64,000 bases of DNA, taken from contig NZ_AP019807.1 in NCBI RefSeq assembly GCF_007183175.1, positions 4,088,001-4,152,000 of the forward strand, in the 5' to 3' direction. Position 1 is the stretch's first letter. Each line of letters begins with the position of its first letter. The DNA is from Microbulbifer sp. GL-2 (GTDB lineage: Bacteria > Pseudomonadota > Gammaproteobacteria > Pseudomonadales > Cellvibrionaceae). Below, one piece after another: positions 7,930-17,572 of the stretch. The translations under genes and the position numbers were made by a program. The notes below the pieces were generated by a model. It was not told the DNA's origin, did no database searches, and was given only the letters and a program-made list of their open reading frames with translations.

Positions 7930-10017
7930 ATGAAAACTCTGTTCTTGTGGGCAAGTTTGCTTTTATTAGTATTTTTATCACTGCCAACATTTTCAAAACA
8001 TGTGGAATATACACTGGTCGTTGACCGTGAGCCCAGAAATATTACCGGAAAAACGGTGCAAGCCATTACTATTAACGGCCAGCTACCTGGTCCTACGCTA
8101 GAGTTTACCGAAGGGGACCACGCTATAATGCATGTCGAAAACCGCATGGAAAAACCCATTACAATCCACTGGCATGGTCTTTTAGTGCCAAACAACATGG
8201 ATGGAGTTCCCTACGTAACCAATGCTCCAATCATGCCTGGCGACAGCTTTACCTATGAATTCCCCATCAAGCAAAGCGGAACCTACTGGTATCACTCACA
8301 CTTCGGGTTACAGGAGCAATATGGCTTAACCGGTCCTATCATTATTCATCCTAAAGAGCGTCCCGACAATGCACCTGCCGATCAAATTATTATGTTAGCG
8401 GATTGGAATGATGAGCGCCCGGAGGAAACCCTGAGAAAACTCAAGCGTAATAATGAAGGCTTTGCTATTCGCACTGGTAATGCGCAGACCCTCATTGGTG
8501 CGATAAAAGCGGGAACCATAGGCAATGTTACTAAACGCAACCTGTATTCTCTAGTCAATGCCGAGGTATCTGATATTGCTTATGACAGGGTTATTACTAA
8601 CGGTTTAACGGACTTCAATGTATTCCAACCTGCAGGTCGTCAAGTTCGGCTACGAGTAATTAATGGCAGCACCTCCACCTATTTTTACCTGAGTTATGCC
8701 GGTGGTCCAATGACGGTTATTGCTGCCGATGGTCAGGACGTAGAGCCAATACAATTGGACCGGATGTTAATCGCTGTAGCTGAGACCTACGATATATTGG
8801 TCACCGTGCCTGAAGATGAAAGCCTGGAGTTTCGTGCCACTAACTACGATGGTTCGAACTATACATCCAGCTGGATTGGACACGGCGAAAAAATTTATGC
8901 ACCAACTATCGAAAAACCAAATATCTATACTTATGCCGCCAATGTAGGCACTGAAATAATTAAGCGCATTAAAAACAGACGCGATAATATCAATTATAAA
9001 AATCAATTAAATACAGAGAATATTACAAATATCGAGGGCCCTATACTAACGGGCGGCAATGAACTAAATCGTCCTCCCGCTCCTTACCAGAAATTACGTT
9101 TTGTAACTTCCAGCGCTCTACCGAAACATGCCCCTACCCGTATTGTGAAATTAAAGTTGACCGGCGATATGAAGCGTTATGTTTGGTCTATGAATGGAAA
9201 GACCTTGAGCGAGGATGCCTATATCAGGATCAAAAAGGGAGAAAATGTACGATTTGTATTGACAAATAACACCATGATGCGACATCCCATGCACTTGCAC
9301 GGACACTTTTTTCGGGTAGTAAATGGCCAGGGCGATTATTCCCCTCTTAAACATACAGTGGATATAGCCCCGATGAGTACCACTATGATTGAGTTCAAAG
9401 CCAATAAAGAGAAGGATTGGTTCTTCCACTGCCATATTCTTTATCATCTGGAGTCCGGCATGGCTCGTATTGTTCATTATGAAGGCACAGCCGTTTCTCC
9501 AGAAATTCAAGCAATTCGTTATAAGGCACTGGAAGATCCCTGGTATACATGGGCAGATATCGGCTTGCAAAGTAATATGAATACCGGTTTCGCAATAGCA
9601 CGTAACAACCTCAATGATGTATTTTTGACCTGGGAAAGCAACTGGGAAAAAGAATATCAAGCTACGTTAGGCTATTACCGCTACGTAAACCGTTTTTTCT
9701 CTGGATTTATTGGTGTCAATACCGACACTGATCTAAGCCCCCATCGTACCCGCGCTGTAGCGGGTTTCTATTATCTATTACCTTTCAAAGTCAACTCTCT
9801 GATATGGATTGATAATCGCGGTAACGGTAGAGTGACGCTCAATCGGGAGATCGCGATCATTGATAAGTTCGGCATAGGTTTTGAGTACGAATACGATTCT
9901 TTTGCCAAATCGGAATACCTAGTAGAACTTACTTACTGGCATTCGGACTTCCTGTCCTTTTCTGCCAGCTATCACAATGAATATCATGGAGGAGTTGGAG
10001 TATTGCTCCGTTTTTAA
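7930..10017 (+). CDS. Multicopper oxidase (CopA-like) with a C-terminal beta-rich extension
   Basis: It is numbered from the ATG at 7930, where a clear signal peptide starts (MKTLFLWASLLLLVFLSLP); a longer frame starts at 7900. All four copper-site motifs are present: HWHG near 80, YWYHSHFG near 120, HPMHLHGHFFRV near 452, and HCHILYHLESGM near 499-510. This predicts a periplasmic or surface cuprous oxidase of the CopA type. The oxidase ends near residue 540. The last 155 residues are unusual: alternating aromatic/polar strands, many Tyr and Asn, and a terminal Phe (VGVLLRF), like an outer-membrane beta-barrel. The tract resembles a CopB-like barrel fused to CopA, but this is inference. No CopA-type Met/Asp repeats are visible. 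Copper efflux genes lie 8 kb downstream. Confidence 0.85.
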   Translation: MKTLFLWASLLLLVFLSLPTFSKHVEYTLVVDREPRNITGKTVQAITINGQLPGPTLEFTEGDHAIMHVENRMEKPITIHWHGLLVPNNMDGVPYVTNAPIMPGDSFTYEFPIKQSGTYWYHSHFGLQEQYGLTGPIIIHPKERPDNAPADQIIMLADWNDERPEETLRKLKRNNEGFAIRTGNAQTLIGAIKAGTIGNVTKRNLYSLVNAEVSDIAYDRVITNGLTDFNVFQPAGRQVRLRVINGSTSTYFYLSYAGGPMTVIAADGQDVEPIQLDRMLIAVAETYDILVTVPEDESLEFRATNYDGSNYTSSWIGHGEKIYAPTIEKPNIYTYAANVGTEIIKRIKNRRDNINYKNQLNTENITNIEGPILTGGNELNRPPAPYQKLRFVTSSALPKHAPTRIVKLKLTGDMKRYVWSMNGKTLSEDAYIRIKKGENVRFVLTNNTMMRHPMHLHGHFFRVVNGQGDYSPLKHTVDIAPMSTTMIEFKANKEKDWFFHCHILYHLESGMARIVHYEGTAVSPEIQAIRYKALEDPWYTWADIGLQSNMNTGFAIARNNLNDVFLTWESNWEKEYQATLGYYRYVNRFFSGFIGVNTDTDLSPHRTRAVAGFYYLLPFKVNSLIWIDNRGNGRVTLNREIAIIDKFGIGFEYEYDSFAKSEYLVELTYWHSDFLSFSASYHNEYHGGVGVLLRF

Positions 10018-10101
10018 AGTGTCCCTCATTTTCAAGTCCATAAGTTATCAATACATACTTCCTTATAGTAACTTTCAAATTATCGATCCAGAAGGCTCAC
10101 A

Positions 10102-11316
10102 ATGTTACCTCTACAAGATAAGCGTATTTTATCCTTCGAAACCTGGGGGGCAGGTTCCTTCCATGGCACTTTATTAGCTATGCTGGGCGCCGAAGTGATC
10201 AACATTGAAGACCCTAAACAAAACGGGAATCCTTTGAGGAAAATGGGCTCCTTATATCTAGATGAAAACCTGGAAGACAATGAGAGCGGCGAATCCACAT
10301 TACACAACAAGAAGAGCCTAGCGCTCGATATTAGATCGCCAGAAGGGAAGAGGCTTTTTCTGGACCTTGTAAAGAACTCGGATGCGGTAATTGATAACTT
10401 TCGCGGATCACTGCCAGAGGAACTAGGCGTTACCTATAAAGACTTAAAGACGGTCAACCCTAGAATCATTTGCACACACCTTTCAGCATATGGTAGGGAT
10501 AACAACAGAAAAAGCTGGCCAGGCTATGACTTCCTCATGCAAGCTGAAACCGGCTGGATGTCTGTCACGGGAGAACCGGGATCAATACCAACAAAAGTTG
10601 GGGTATCTGTTGTTGACCTGCTTGGCAGTGTCTATTCCGCCCTTTGTACAGTTTCGGGCCTGCTGCGTACCGAAATCACGGGGAAAGGTGGTGACTTTGA
10701 CACTAACTTGTTCGATATCGCCTTGAACTGCCTTTGTTATCAAGGTCTATGGTTTCTCAATGAGGGGATTGTTCAGAAAAAACAGCCTCGCTCCGCCCAC
10801 GCATCACAGGCACCATCTCAATTGGTGAAAACTGCCGATGGCTGGTTTTATGTTGCTTGTTTAACACAAAAGTTCTGGGACATCCTGTGCCAAGAGTTGG
10901 GAGATGATGCGCTTAAGAATGATACACGGTTTGTAACCAACGAGAGTAGAATGCAGCACCGGGAAGAGCTGACGGAAACTCTTGACCAACATTTCCAGAA
11001 GAAAACCAACCTAGAATGGGCCACACAGATGGAAGGAAAGGTTCCCTGCGCTCCCGTTTATGACATTGCTCAAGCCTTGGGCAACCCCTATGTCCGTAAC
11101 AATGGCAAGATTATATCTATCCCCTACTCCCGCAGTGAAAAACGTACACATATTGAGTTTCTGTGTGCGCCTTTTTCTATTCCAGATACTGCCCCAATGG
11201 AGTTTCAGGCAGCACCTCTTTACGGTGAGAACACCCGAGAAATTTTGAAAGGAATTGGTATTACTGAAGAAAAAATCGATCAGCTAGTACAATCGGGCAC
11301 TATCCATTGTGAATAG
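10102..11316 (+). CDS. CaiB/BaiF-type (family III) CoA-transferase
   Basis: A 404-residue protein with family III CoA-transferase features: the early LSFETWGAGSFHGTLLAMLGAEVI fold start, HNKKSLALDIRSPEGK at about 68-83, NFRGSLPEELG, and the catalytic aspartate in VSVVDLLGS (Asp172). It moves CoA between carboxylic acids in the cytoplasm; the substrates cannot be read from sequence. AAGG lies about 6 bases before the ATG. It follows the multicopper oxidase by 84 bases but is probably metabolically unrelated. No acyl-CoA dehydrogenase or hydratase is nearby to suggest a pathway. Length is normal for the family. Confidence 0.88.
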   Translation: MLPLQDKRILSFETWGAGSFHGTLLAMLGAEVINIEDPKQNGNPLRKMGSLYLDENLEDNESGESTLHNKKSLALDIRSPEGKRLFLDLVKNSDAVIDNFRGSLPEELGVTYKDLKTVNPRIICTHLSAYGRDNNRKSWPGYDFLMQAETGWMSVTGEPGSIPTKVGVSVVDLLGSVYSALCTVSGLLRTEITGKGGDFDTNLFDIALNCLCYQGLWFLNEGIVQKKQPRSAHASQAPSQLVKTADGWFYVACLTQKFWDILCQELGDDALKNDTRFVTNESRMQHREELTETLDQHFQKKTNLEWATQMEGKVPCAPVYDIAQALGNPYVRNNGKIISIPYSRSEKRTHIEFLCAPFSIPDTAPMEFQAAPLYGENTREILKGIGITEEKIDQLVQSGTIHCE

Positions 11317-11553
11317 TGACGCCACATAATTTTACCGGTTGGCAACTACTGATTTTATTGGCACTAACTTTTTTTGCCTGCACTGTCAATACACCAATGG
11401 ACAATAAAATCCCCTGAATATCAGCCACGAAAGAACCGTAAAAGCCATATAGAATTTGGCATTCCGCTCCATCTTGCTTTCGATACAAGCATACTTAAAA
11501 TAAAGCGTTGTGTTTTCAGTCGCCCCTTTAGATTACCCGAAAGAGAAAAGGTT

Positions 11554-11967
11554 ATGGACTTTGAAATACTTGAAAATCCTGAGCAGGAATTAATCGATTT
11601 TTTGGATAAAAAAATAGATGAATTTAACTGGGAGAATTGGGAAGTTAAAGAAAGGCGACCTCTCGCCGTTCAACTTAAAAATAAATTTGGTGAGGTCATT
11701 GCCGGAGCAGCGGCAAGGTCTTTCGGAGACTGGCTTTTGCTTGATACCCTTTGGGTATCTAAAGAGCTTCGAGGGCAAAATATTGGCAGCCAATTGTTAA
11801 GCAAAACTGAACGTTCAGGTAAGAAACGTGGCTGTAAAAGATGCTTGCTAGATACCCTAAATTTCCAGGCTATGCCATTCTACAAAAATCAAGGTTATGA
11901 AGTGAAATGGACCCAGGATGGATACCCCAAGGATGGCTGTAAGTACTTTATGGTAAAGGAACTTTAG
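11554..11967 (+). CDS. GNAT-family N-acetyltransferase
   Basis: A 137-residue GNAT protein with a strand-turn at FGEVIAGAAARSFGDWLLLDTLWV, the acetyl-CoA loop in ELRGQNIGSQLLSKTE (R/Q-x-x-G-x-G/S), and C-terminal LDTLNFQAMPFYKNQGYEV. I take the ATG at 11554: AGAAAAGG lies just upstream, and the frame before it (open from 11374) has no family similarity. The acceptor is unknown. It stands alone, converging on the LysR gene. The 122 bases between the two hold no clear terminator. Confidence 0.8.
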   Translation: MDFEILENPEQELIDFLDKKIDEFNWENWEVKERRPLAVQLKNKFGEVIAGAAARSFGDWLLLDTLWVSKELRGQNIGSQLLSKTERSGKKRGCKRCLLDTLNFQAMPFYKNQGYEVKWTQDGYPKDGCKYFMVKEL

Positions 11968-12089
11968 CTTAAGGAAGTATATAGGGCCCATGTATGAGAA
12001 ACAGAGAAAATACCTGGAATTACAACTAGCTATTTCTCCAGGCAATGTTACCTATTATTATCGAGCGATGATGTGGATTGTTATAAATC

Positions 12090-12992
12090 TCACTCATCAA
12101 AAGGCTGCTCACCTAACTCTTCTACAATATGATTAATAAAGCTGGTGATACGTGATGACAGTGCCGTATTGCGATAGTAAACCGCATTGATAGACTGCCT
12201 CACTTCTAGTGTTTGATCGGGCAAGATCTGTACTAATCGCCCAGCTTGGCGATCTCCTCGAGTCATAAAGTCTGACAGGCAAGCAATCCCTGCTCCTGAC
12301 AGTGCCAGATGCCGCACGGTTTCGCCACTGGATGAGATAATCGTAGGTTTAATCTGCAGCATATTCTCGCTGCTGTCGTGTAGCGGCCACTGATTGAGGA
12401 GCTCCGGTTTTGTAAAGCCGAGCAGAATATGTTGCGCTAGCTGTTCTACATTTGTCGGTGAGCCGTAATTTTGTAAGTAGTCTGGACTTGCCAACACACG
12501 TATTCTGCTGCTGCCAATCAACCGTGCATGCAAGCTTGAGTCCTGCAATTTCCCGATCCTGAATGCTACATCAGTACGCTTTTCTATCAGGTCAGTTATC
12601 CCCTCGTTACTATTGAACTCAAGCTGTACTTGTGGGTAATGCTGCCGGAAGCTGTTCGCTAGAGGTGTGATCACATGCAGCATAAATGGTGTAGCAGCGT
12701 CTACGCGCAGGCGGCCTGAGGGCCGCCCCACACGGGCCGCCATCTGTTCCTCAGCTTCATCAACTGATGCGAGGATACCCCTGGCATGTTGTAAGAAAGC
12801 CCGCCCCTCTTCCGATAACTCCAAGCGCCTGGTTGTTCGACGCAGTAAGGTCGTTTTCAGCTTTCGCTCTAGGCGGCCCAGTGCCCGGCTGACTCCAGAG
12901 ACAGTTTGCTCCAAATCCTCGGCAGCCCCGGTGATTGAGCCGGTATCCACTACCGCGGTAAACACCTGTATTTCTTGAAGGGTAATCTGCAT
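12090..12992 (-). CDS. LysR-family transcriptional regulator
   Basis: A 300-residue LTTR. It has an N-terminal winged HTH (EIQVFTAVVDTGSITGAAEDL, then SGVSRALGRLERKLKTTLLRRTTRRLELSEEG) and a C-terminal effector domain beginning GRLRVDAATPFMLHVI. The ATG at 12990-12992 has AGGA 7 bases upstream and places the HTH at the normal distance from the start; a longer frame to 13052 is less likely. It is divergent from the aldo-keto reductase at 13246. The 253 bases between them should hold its binding site, and the reductase is the likely target. The inducer is unknown. Confidence 0.9.
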   Translation of the reverse strand: MQITLQEIQVFTAVVDTGSITGAAEDLEQTVSGVSRALGRLERKLKTTLLRRTTRRLELSEEGRAFLQHARGILASVDEAEEQMAARVGRPSGRLRVDAATPFMLHVITPLANSFRQHYPQVQLEFNSNEGITDLIEKRTDVAFRIGKLQDSSLHARLIGSSRIRVLASPDYLQNYGSPTNVEQLAQHILLGFTKPELLNQWPLHDSSENMLQIKPTIISSSGETVRHLALSGAGIACLSDFMTRGDRQAGRLVQILPDQTLEVRQSINAVYYRNTALSSRITSFINHIVEELGEQPFDE

Positions 12993-13245
12993 ATTTGATC
13001 CTGAGTCAATAGTATTGTGCTTATAGATGGCTTTTTCATCAAAAGCAATCAAAGCAGACTGGACCCGTTAATCCAGTGCCATTGAATGCAAATACCACAC
13101 GGGTTCCGCTTACCTCAACAAGCAGTGGCGGTCAAAGCAGATCCAATGGCATTAGTAAGTAACAGGCTACCCTGAGATCAATCCTTGGTAGACCAGTTGT
13201 TTGAAATCTATCCGACTTCAAGAATCTCAATATCGGGAGTTCACA

Positions 13246-14259
13246 ATGAAATTGAAAGACCTGCTTCCCAGTAAACTCGGTTTTGGAACCGCACCCCTTG
13301 GCAACATGTTTCGCGAGATTCCGGAAGCGGAGGCTCAGGCCACGGTGGAAGCCGCCTGGAGTAGCGGCATACGCTACTTCGATAATGCTCCATTTTATGG
13401 TGCCGGCCTGGCTGAGATACGCATGGGTGAGGCTCTATCCAGATTCCCGCGCGATGAATATGTTATCAGCACCAAAGTCGGCCGCTTAATACTCGATGAA
13501 GTTGAAGACATCAGCGACCGAGATTTTGGAGAGAAAAGTGATATCTTCAAATACGGCCGCCCCAACAAGATTGTCAACGACTATTCTTACGATGCCACAA
13601 TGCGTTCGATTGAGGGCAGCCTAAACCGCCTCAAGACCGACAGGATTGAAATCGCATGGGTTCATGACGTCGCCCAGGATATTTATGGCGATGAGTGGCT
13701 GGGCATATTTGAAAGTGCACGGAAAGGTGCTTTCAAGGCGCTCGATAAACTGCGCGATGAAGGCGTAATTCAGGCTTGGGGCCTGGGCGTAAACCGGGTT
13801 GAGCCGATCGAACTGCTTCTCGATCTGGAGGAGCCCAGACCTGACGGATTCTTACTTGCAGGCCGCTATAGCCTGCTGGATCATTCTCGAGCCCTGCAGA
13901 GAGTTATACCCCAGGTTCTGGAACGCGGACTGGGTATTGTGGCTGGTGGTCCCTATAGTTCAGGCGCTCTGGTCGGTGGGCCAAACTTTGAGTATGCCCC
14001 CGCACCCGTGACCATATTAGAGAAGGTCGCTAAAATCAAAGCGGTTGGTGATAAATATGGAGTGAGCACTAAAGCTATCGGATTGCAATTTGTATTGGCT
14101 AATCCTGCAATAGCGGCTGTCATTCCAGGTGCAAGCAAACCAAGTAGAATCAAAGAGGATAAAGAGGCGCTGGAAACATATATCCCCACGTCATTGTGGG
14201 AGGAACTCCGTAAAGAAAACCTGGTCGATAATGCCGCTCCATTGCCTATTAAAGGGTAG
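13246..14259 (+). CDS. Aldo/keto reductase (aldose/pyridoxal dehydrogenase-like)
   Basis: A 337-residue TIM-barrel AKR with its full tetrad: Asp46 and Tyr51 (FDNAPFYG), Lys77 (ISTKVGR) and His140 (AWVHDV). The long insertion after the Lys strand (about 85-110) and VIPGASKPSRIKED near the C-terminus resemble the D-threo-aldose/fucose dehydrogenase and pyridoxal 4-dehydrogenase branch. It uses NAD(P). The ATG at 13246 has GGGAG upstream; the frame is open from 13201, but that start lacks a site. Divergent from the LysR gene, which probably controls it. Confidence 0.88.
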   Translation: MKLKDLLPSKLGFGTAPLGNMFREIPEAEAQATVEAAWSSGIRYFDNAPFYGAGLAEIRMGEALSRFPRDEYVISTKVGRLILDEVEDISDRDFGEKSDIFKYGRPNKIVNDYSYDATMRSIEGSLNRLKTDRIEIAWVHDVAQDIYGDEWLGIFESARKGAFKALDKLRDEGVIQAWGLGVNRVEPIELLLDLEEPRPDGFLLAGRYSLLDHSRALQRVIPQVLERGLGIVAGGPYSSGALVGGPNFEYAPAPVTILEKVAKIKAVGDKYGVSTKAIGLQFVLANPAIAAVIPGASKPSRIKEDKEALETYIPTSLWEELRKENLVDNAAPLPIKG

Positions 14260-14588
14260 GAAACAGTAGAGATAGCAAAAGTATCAACTTTAATTGAATT
14301 CCGCACAGCAGTGGTGAACTATGGCAACTAATTGGAGGATTCAGCTTTTTCTGATTAGTTTCCATATACCCTACAATTTGAGATAAGGAAGATGGGTCAA
14401 TTCATTATCTGCCTTGGTTTCGGATAATAAGTGCAGTAGTTAAGGCTTGATCTGACAGTTATCGGTTTTTCTGAGGGTGTTCTGTCAGGTCAAATTCAGT
14501 TTATGAATGTTTCCTTCCAGGTAAATTTCTTTAGGTTAAGCTAGTTTTATTGAGTAAATCAAGGTACATCCAACCAGAAAGAGACCAG

Positions 14589-15611
14589 ATGCAGATAAAA
14601 GCGCCTATAACTTCAGATTCCCCCTTATGGGATCGCCTAATGGGTAACTATACCTTCGCCTGCATTATGGTCTCTGCCCAGATTGATGTAACAGGACTTA
14701 TTAATGCCGGCTTTGATACCTGTGAAAAGTTGAGCAATAAATTACAGCTCAGCCGCAAGGGCATGGAGCTTTTTGTGTTAGTACTCCGACACTTAGGGTA
14801 CATAAGCCTTGAAAATAATCAGCTTAGAAATACAGATCTAGCCAAGCAGTTCCTGAATAAAAACAGTCCGTATTACTGGGGTGAAGTTCTCCTTGATCCT
14901 TTTGGAATCTATAACGTTAACCACCTCGATAAGAAAATCCTGACCAGCCTCAAGCTTGAGTATGAACTTGAGTGCAAAGGACACTCAGTCACAGATATGT
15001 GGCAGCATGATGAAATGGATAATGATTCAGCGGCTGCTTTCACTCATTTAATGCATTCACAAGGCTTTGCTTCAGCTGTTTCAGCAGTTCAGCATGGCGC
15101 CTTTAATGACGTTTCAACCTTATTGGATGCTGGCGCTGGCTCAGGCACAATTGCACTAGCTTTTTGTGACGCCTACCCAAAGCGTAAGGCCCTTCTCTTC
15201 GATCTCGCTCCTGTGTGTATAACAGCCAAAGAATATATCGCTAGATTTAATAAGGAGGAGCAGATTGGCATAGTCAAGGGAGATTTTTTCAAACACGACT
15301 GGCCCAAAGGTTGCGATGGAATCTGTCTCAGTAACGTACTTCACGATTGGAAGCCTGATACCTGTAGTGAACTATTGGGTAAAGCCTTCACTGCCTTGCC
15401 GAGCGGTGGCAGTATCTTTATTCACGATATGCTCTTTGATGAAACTTCCCTTACCCCAGGTTTATTCAGCTTCCACCTGTTTATGAATCATGGTTCACAG
15501 CTATTCTCAGCTACGGAGTTATCCCAGTTGTTAGAAAACGCCGGCTTTAGGAACCCTCTTCAACATCAAGCCCTGGGGTATTTTGCCGTAATATCAGCAA
15601 CAAAGCCTTGA
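14589..15611 (+). CDS. SAM-dependent O-methyltransferase (plant-type OMT fold)
   Basis: About 340 residues: an N-terminal winged-helix/dimerisation part (ATDxT-like INAGFDTCEKLSNKLQLS, then GMELFVLVLRHLGY), then a Rossmann domain with motif I LLDAGAGSGTI near 178-188 and the LHDWKP catalytic-His region near 250. This is the layout of acetylserotonin/CrtF-like O-methyltransferases, which methylate hydroxyls of small metabolites. The start is uncertain: I prefer the ATG at 14589 (AGAAAGAGA upstream), but a TTG at 14550 would add 13 residues. A 58-residue gene follows after 18 bases with a good ribosome site, which suggests a two-gene unit. The substrate is unknown. Confidence 0.8.
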   Translation: MQIKAPITSDSPLWDRLMGNYTFACIMVSAQIDVTGLINAGFDTCEKLSNKLQLSRKGMELFVLVLRHLGYISLENNQLRNTDLAKQFLNKNSPYYWGEVLLDPFGIYNVNHLDKKILTSLKLEYELECKGHSVTDMWQHDEMDNDSAAAFTHLMHSQGFASAVSAVQHGAFNDVSTLLDAGAGSGTIALAFCDAYPKRKALLFDLAPVCITAKEYIARFNKEEQIGIVKGDFFKHDWPKGCDGICLSNVLHDWKPDTCSELLGKAFTALPSGGSIFIHDMLFDETSLTPGLFSFHLFMNHGSQLFSATELSQLLENAGFRNPLQHQALGYFAVISATKP

Positions 15612-15629
15612 AATGGCTAAGGAAAACTC

Positions 15630-15806
15630 ATGACCATTGAGCACCTGGATTGGCACTCAGTGTTATCACAAGTCCAAAAACTATCCAAACTTGGTAGTAT
15701 GCAAATACCTGGTAGCGACGCCAGGATCCTAGATCCTCACATCAACGCCTTCGTGAAACCCGCCCAACTTCTCGCGCTATTTCAGCAAAGTGCCCCCTAT
15801 GATTAA
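15630..15806 (+). CDS. Small unrecognised protein (58 residues) following the methyltransferase
   Basis: The ATG at 15630 is preceded by AAGGA with a 7-base gap. The frame runs 58 codons to TAA and lies 18 bases after the methyltransferase stop. The product starts MTIEHLDWHSVLSQVQKL, has one predicted helix, no cysteine and no signal peptide, and ends FQQSAPYD. I do not recognise it. The ribosome site and spacing argue for a real gene; it may also be the broken head of a longer protein. The 100 bases to the DUF1993 gene hold no further frame. Confidence 0.45.
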   Translation: MTIEHLDWHSVLSQVQKLSKLGSMQIPGSDARILDPHINAFVKPAQLLALFQQSAPYD

Positions 15807-15908
15807 CGCAAAAAATGATTAGGCGAGTTTTCACTATGTGAAACAAAAGTGAATTGTAAAAGAACCCAAATCATCATCAATAGCTTGTGAGCTTCACGAG
15901 AGCAAATC

Positions 15909-16475
15909 ATGTCACTAACAGACCTGCTCGTCCCTACCTACGTGCAAATGCTTCGGGCCTTATCAAGTTGGCTTGATAAAGCGGATAAACAACTACCCGA
16001 AGTTGAGTCACAGGAATTGCTTTCTGCTCGCCTCACTCCAGATATGTATCCCCTGTCATCTCAAATACGCTTTGCTTGCCTGCAAGCACAAGAGGCCAGG
16101 TTTCGTTTAAGGGCCGAACTTATCCCGGACTGTTTGAATCAATTGGGGCGTGAGGGGCAGAATGCAGGGGATCGACCTGGCTCCATTGCAGAAGCCCAGG
16201 CTCGAATTAACGAGTCCTTAACTGACCTATGCAGTCTTGAACCCGGTGCGCTTGATGTCTGCACTGATCAGGTGATCGTTTTAAGCCTTCCGAATAAAAT
16301 GACTTTCGAAATGACAAGCGAGCAATATGCAAGGGATTGGGCATTACCCCAATTCTATTTTCACCTGAATACAGCTTACGCCATCTTAAGGGCACAAAAG
16401 GTTGAGCTTGGAAAGGCAGACTATGTACAGCACATTTTTTCATATCGGAAAGCTGAATTTATGTCGGAAAACTAA
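15909..16475 (+). CDS. DUF1993-family protein (DinB-like fold)
   Basis: A 188-residue protein matching DUF1993: LTDLLVPTYVQMLRALSSWLDKA at the start, LTPDMYPLSSQIRFACLQAQEA, and near the end the family motif FYFHLNTAYAILRAQKVELGKADY. These proteins resemble the DinB four-helix fold and often keep His residues for a metal. No function is established. It lies in the same direction as the methyltransferase unit and converges on the gene at 16516. Confidence 0.85.
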   Translation: MSLTDLLVPTYVQMLRALSSWLDKADKQLPEVESQELLSARLTPDMYPLSSQIRFACLQAQEARFRLRAELIPDCLNQLGREGQNAGDRPGSIAEAQARINESLTDLCSLEPGALDVCTDQVIVLSLPNKMTFEMTSEQYARDWALPQFYFHLNTAYAILRAQKVELGKADYVQHIFSYRKAEFMSEN

Positions 16476-16515
16476 GTTTGCTGTATTCCATAGTTTTCTC
16501 TAATAGTATTAAAGG

Positions 16516-17073
16516 TTAATGCAAAGGATAATTAATCTCCTTAGCCATCCCCCACATTTTGTAGTCTGTTGGCATTTCGGAAAGATAATTTAGTGTACGG
16601 TAGATCATGCTTTTTTCCATTTGATCTACCCCAAGGGACTTGCTCCACCCCTCTGCAGCCAGACGATAGCTCATAACGATTAAAAGAAATTTTTGCTCGT
16701 TGGATAAGCCAGTACCATGCCCGTTAATTAGCAAGTGCATTGAAACAAGGTCATAATCCAAATCAAATTTTGACTCATTTACTTGTATATGTATTTGCGC
16801 AGATCGCCCGGACACAGAGGTACCGCGGGCAACTATCTGCATCTCATCAAGAAAGAATGACACATAGGCATTATTCGCTTTCGAGTTATTCACATAGCGC
16901 CCTCTTAGAGCTAACTCCCTGATCTGCCTTCTGGAGATTTCACCCTTTAGCCAGAGGTCTGTCATTTTTGCGAGTGGACTGTAATTCTCCTGTACGGTCA
17001 CAGAGTCTTCTGACAGGGCAGGCAACGAAATAAAAAGCGCGACAACCCAAATGCAGATCCTTCTTCCAGCCAT
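16516..17073 (-). CDS. Secreted protein of unknown function
   Basis: A protein of about 185 residues with a Sec signal peptide (RRICIWVVALFISLPALSEDS) and cleavage near residue 22. The mature part is mixed alpha/beta with a helical end (KSMIYRTLNYLSEMPTDYKMWG) and no cysteines. I do not recognise the family. I take the ATG at 17071-17073 with GAG 11 bases upstream; a GTG 12 bases earlier is possible. It converges on DUF1993 with only 40 bases between them. Confidence 0.6.
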   Translation of the reverse strand: MAGRRICIWVVALFISLPALSEDSVTVQENYSPLAKMTDLWLKGEISRRQIRELALRGRYVNNSKANNAYVSFFLDEMQIVARGTSVSGRSAQIHIQVNESKFDLDYDLVSMHLLINGHGTGLSNEQKFLLIVMSYRLAAEGWSKSLGVDQMEKSMIYRTLNYLSEMPTDYKMWGMAKEINYPLH

Positions 17074-17145
17074 TGTTACTACCACTCAAAGTAAAGGCCT
17101 TGCCGCTTAGTCGATAAGATCAGATATCGCTAATGAGAAGTATAA

Positions 17146-17322
17146 TCATGGATTCTTATACGAGCATTCCTCCGGGGGGCAGTTACACTTATCTACCGGT
17201 TCATCCATCGGGGGGATGAACTTCACAGCAACCAGCTCTTTTTCTGCCCGCCTTCTCTCTTTGTGTCTCTGCAATGACTCCCTCGTGGATATATGCAGTC
17301 CTCCAGAGAGGAAATAGCCCAT
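17146..17322 (-). CDS. Small basic protein with CNCPPEEC tail
   Basis: A 58-residue frame with GGAG 6 bases before the ATG at 17320-17322. It starts MGYFLSGGLHISTRESL, continues with an Arg/Lys/Glu-rich helix (QRHKERRRAEKELVAVKF) and ends with a CNCPPEEC cluster that could bind a metal. Not recognised. It lies just upstream of the secreted gene on the same strand and beside the copper efflux genes. Coding is plausible, not proven. Confidence 0.4.
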   Translation of the reverse strand: MGYFLSGGLHISTRESLQRHKERRRAEKELVAVKFIPPMDEPVDKCNCPPEECSYKNP

Positions 17323-17572
17323 GGTCAACTCCATCACCTTGAAAACCTTGGGCAACTACGCTGAAAAGAGTACCTGTCCTTAACTATCGTCGATAGCTTC
17401 CCGGCGGCGAGGTAAGATCTGCCGGTATTATCATCAAGGTGACTGTTACCAGCTACAAAGTCCCTTCAGTCCATTTTCTATGCTGATGAATAGACGGAAG
17501 GAAAAGAGATCAGTTGCAGTGTACGCCCAACCTTTGTCGAACACAGGATCCCTGTTGTATGATTCGCCAGTA

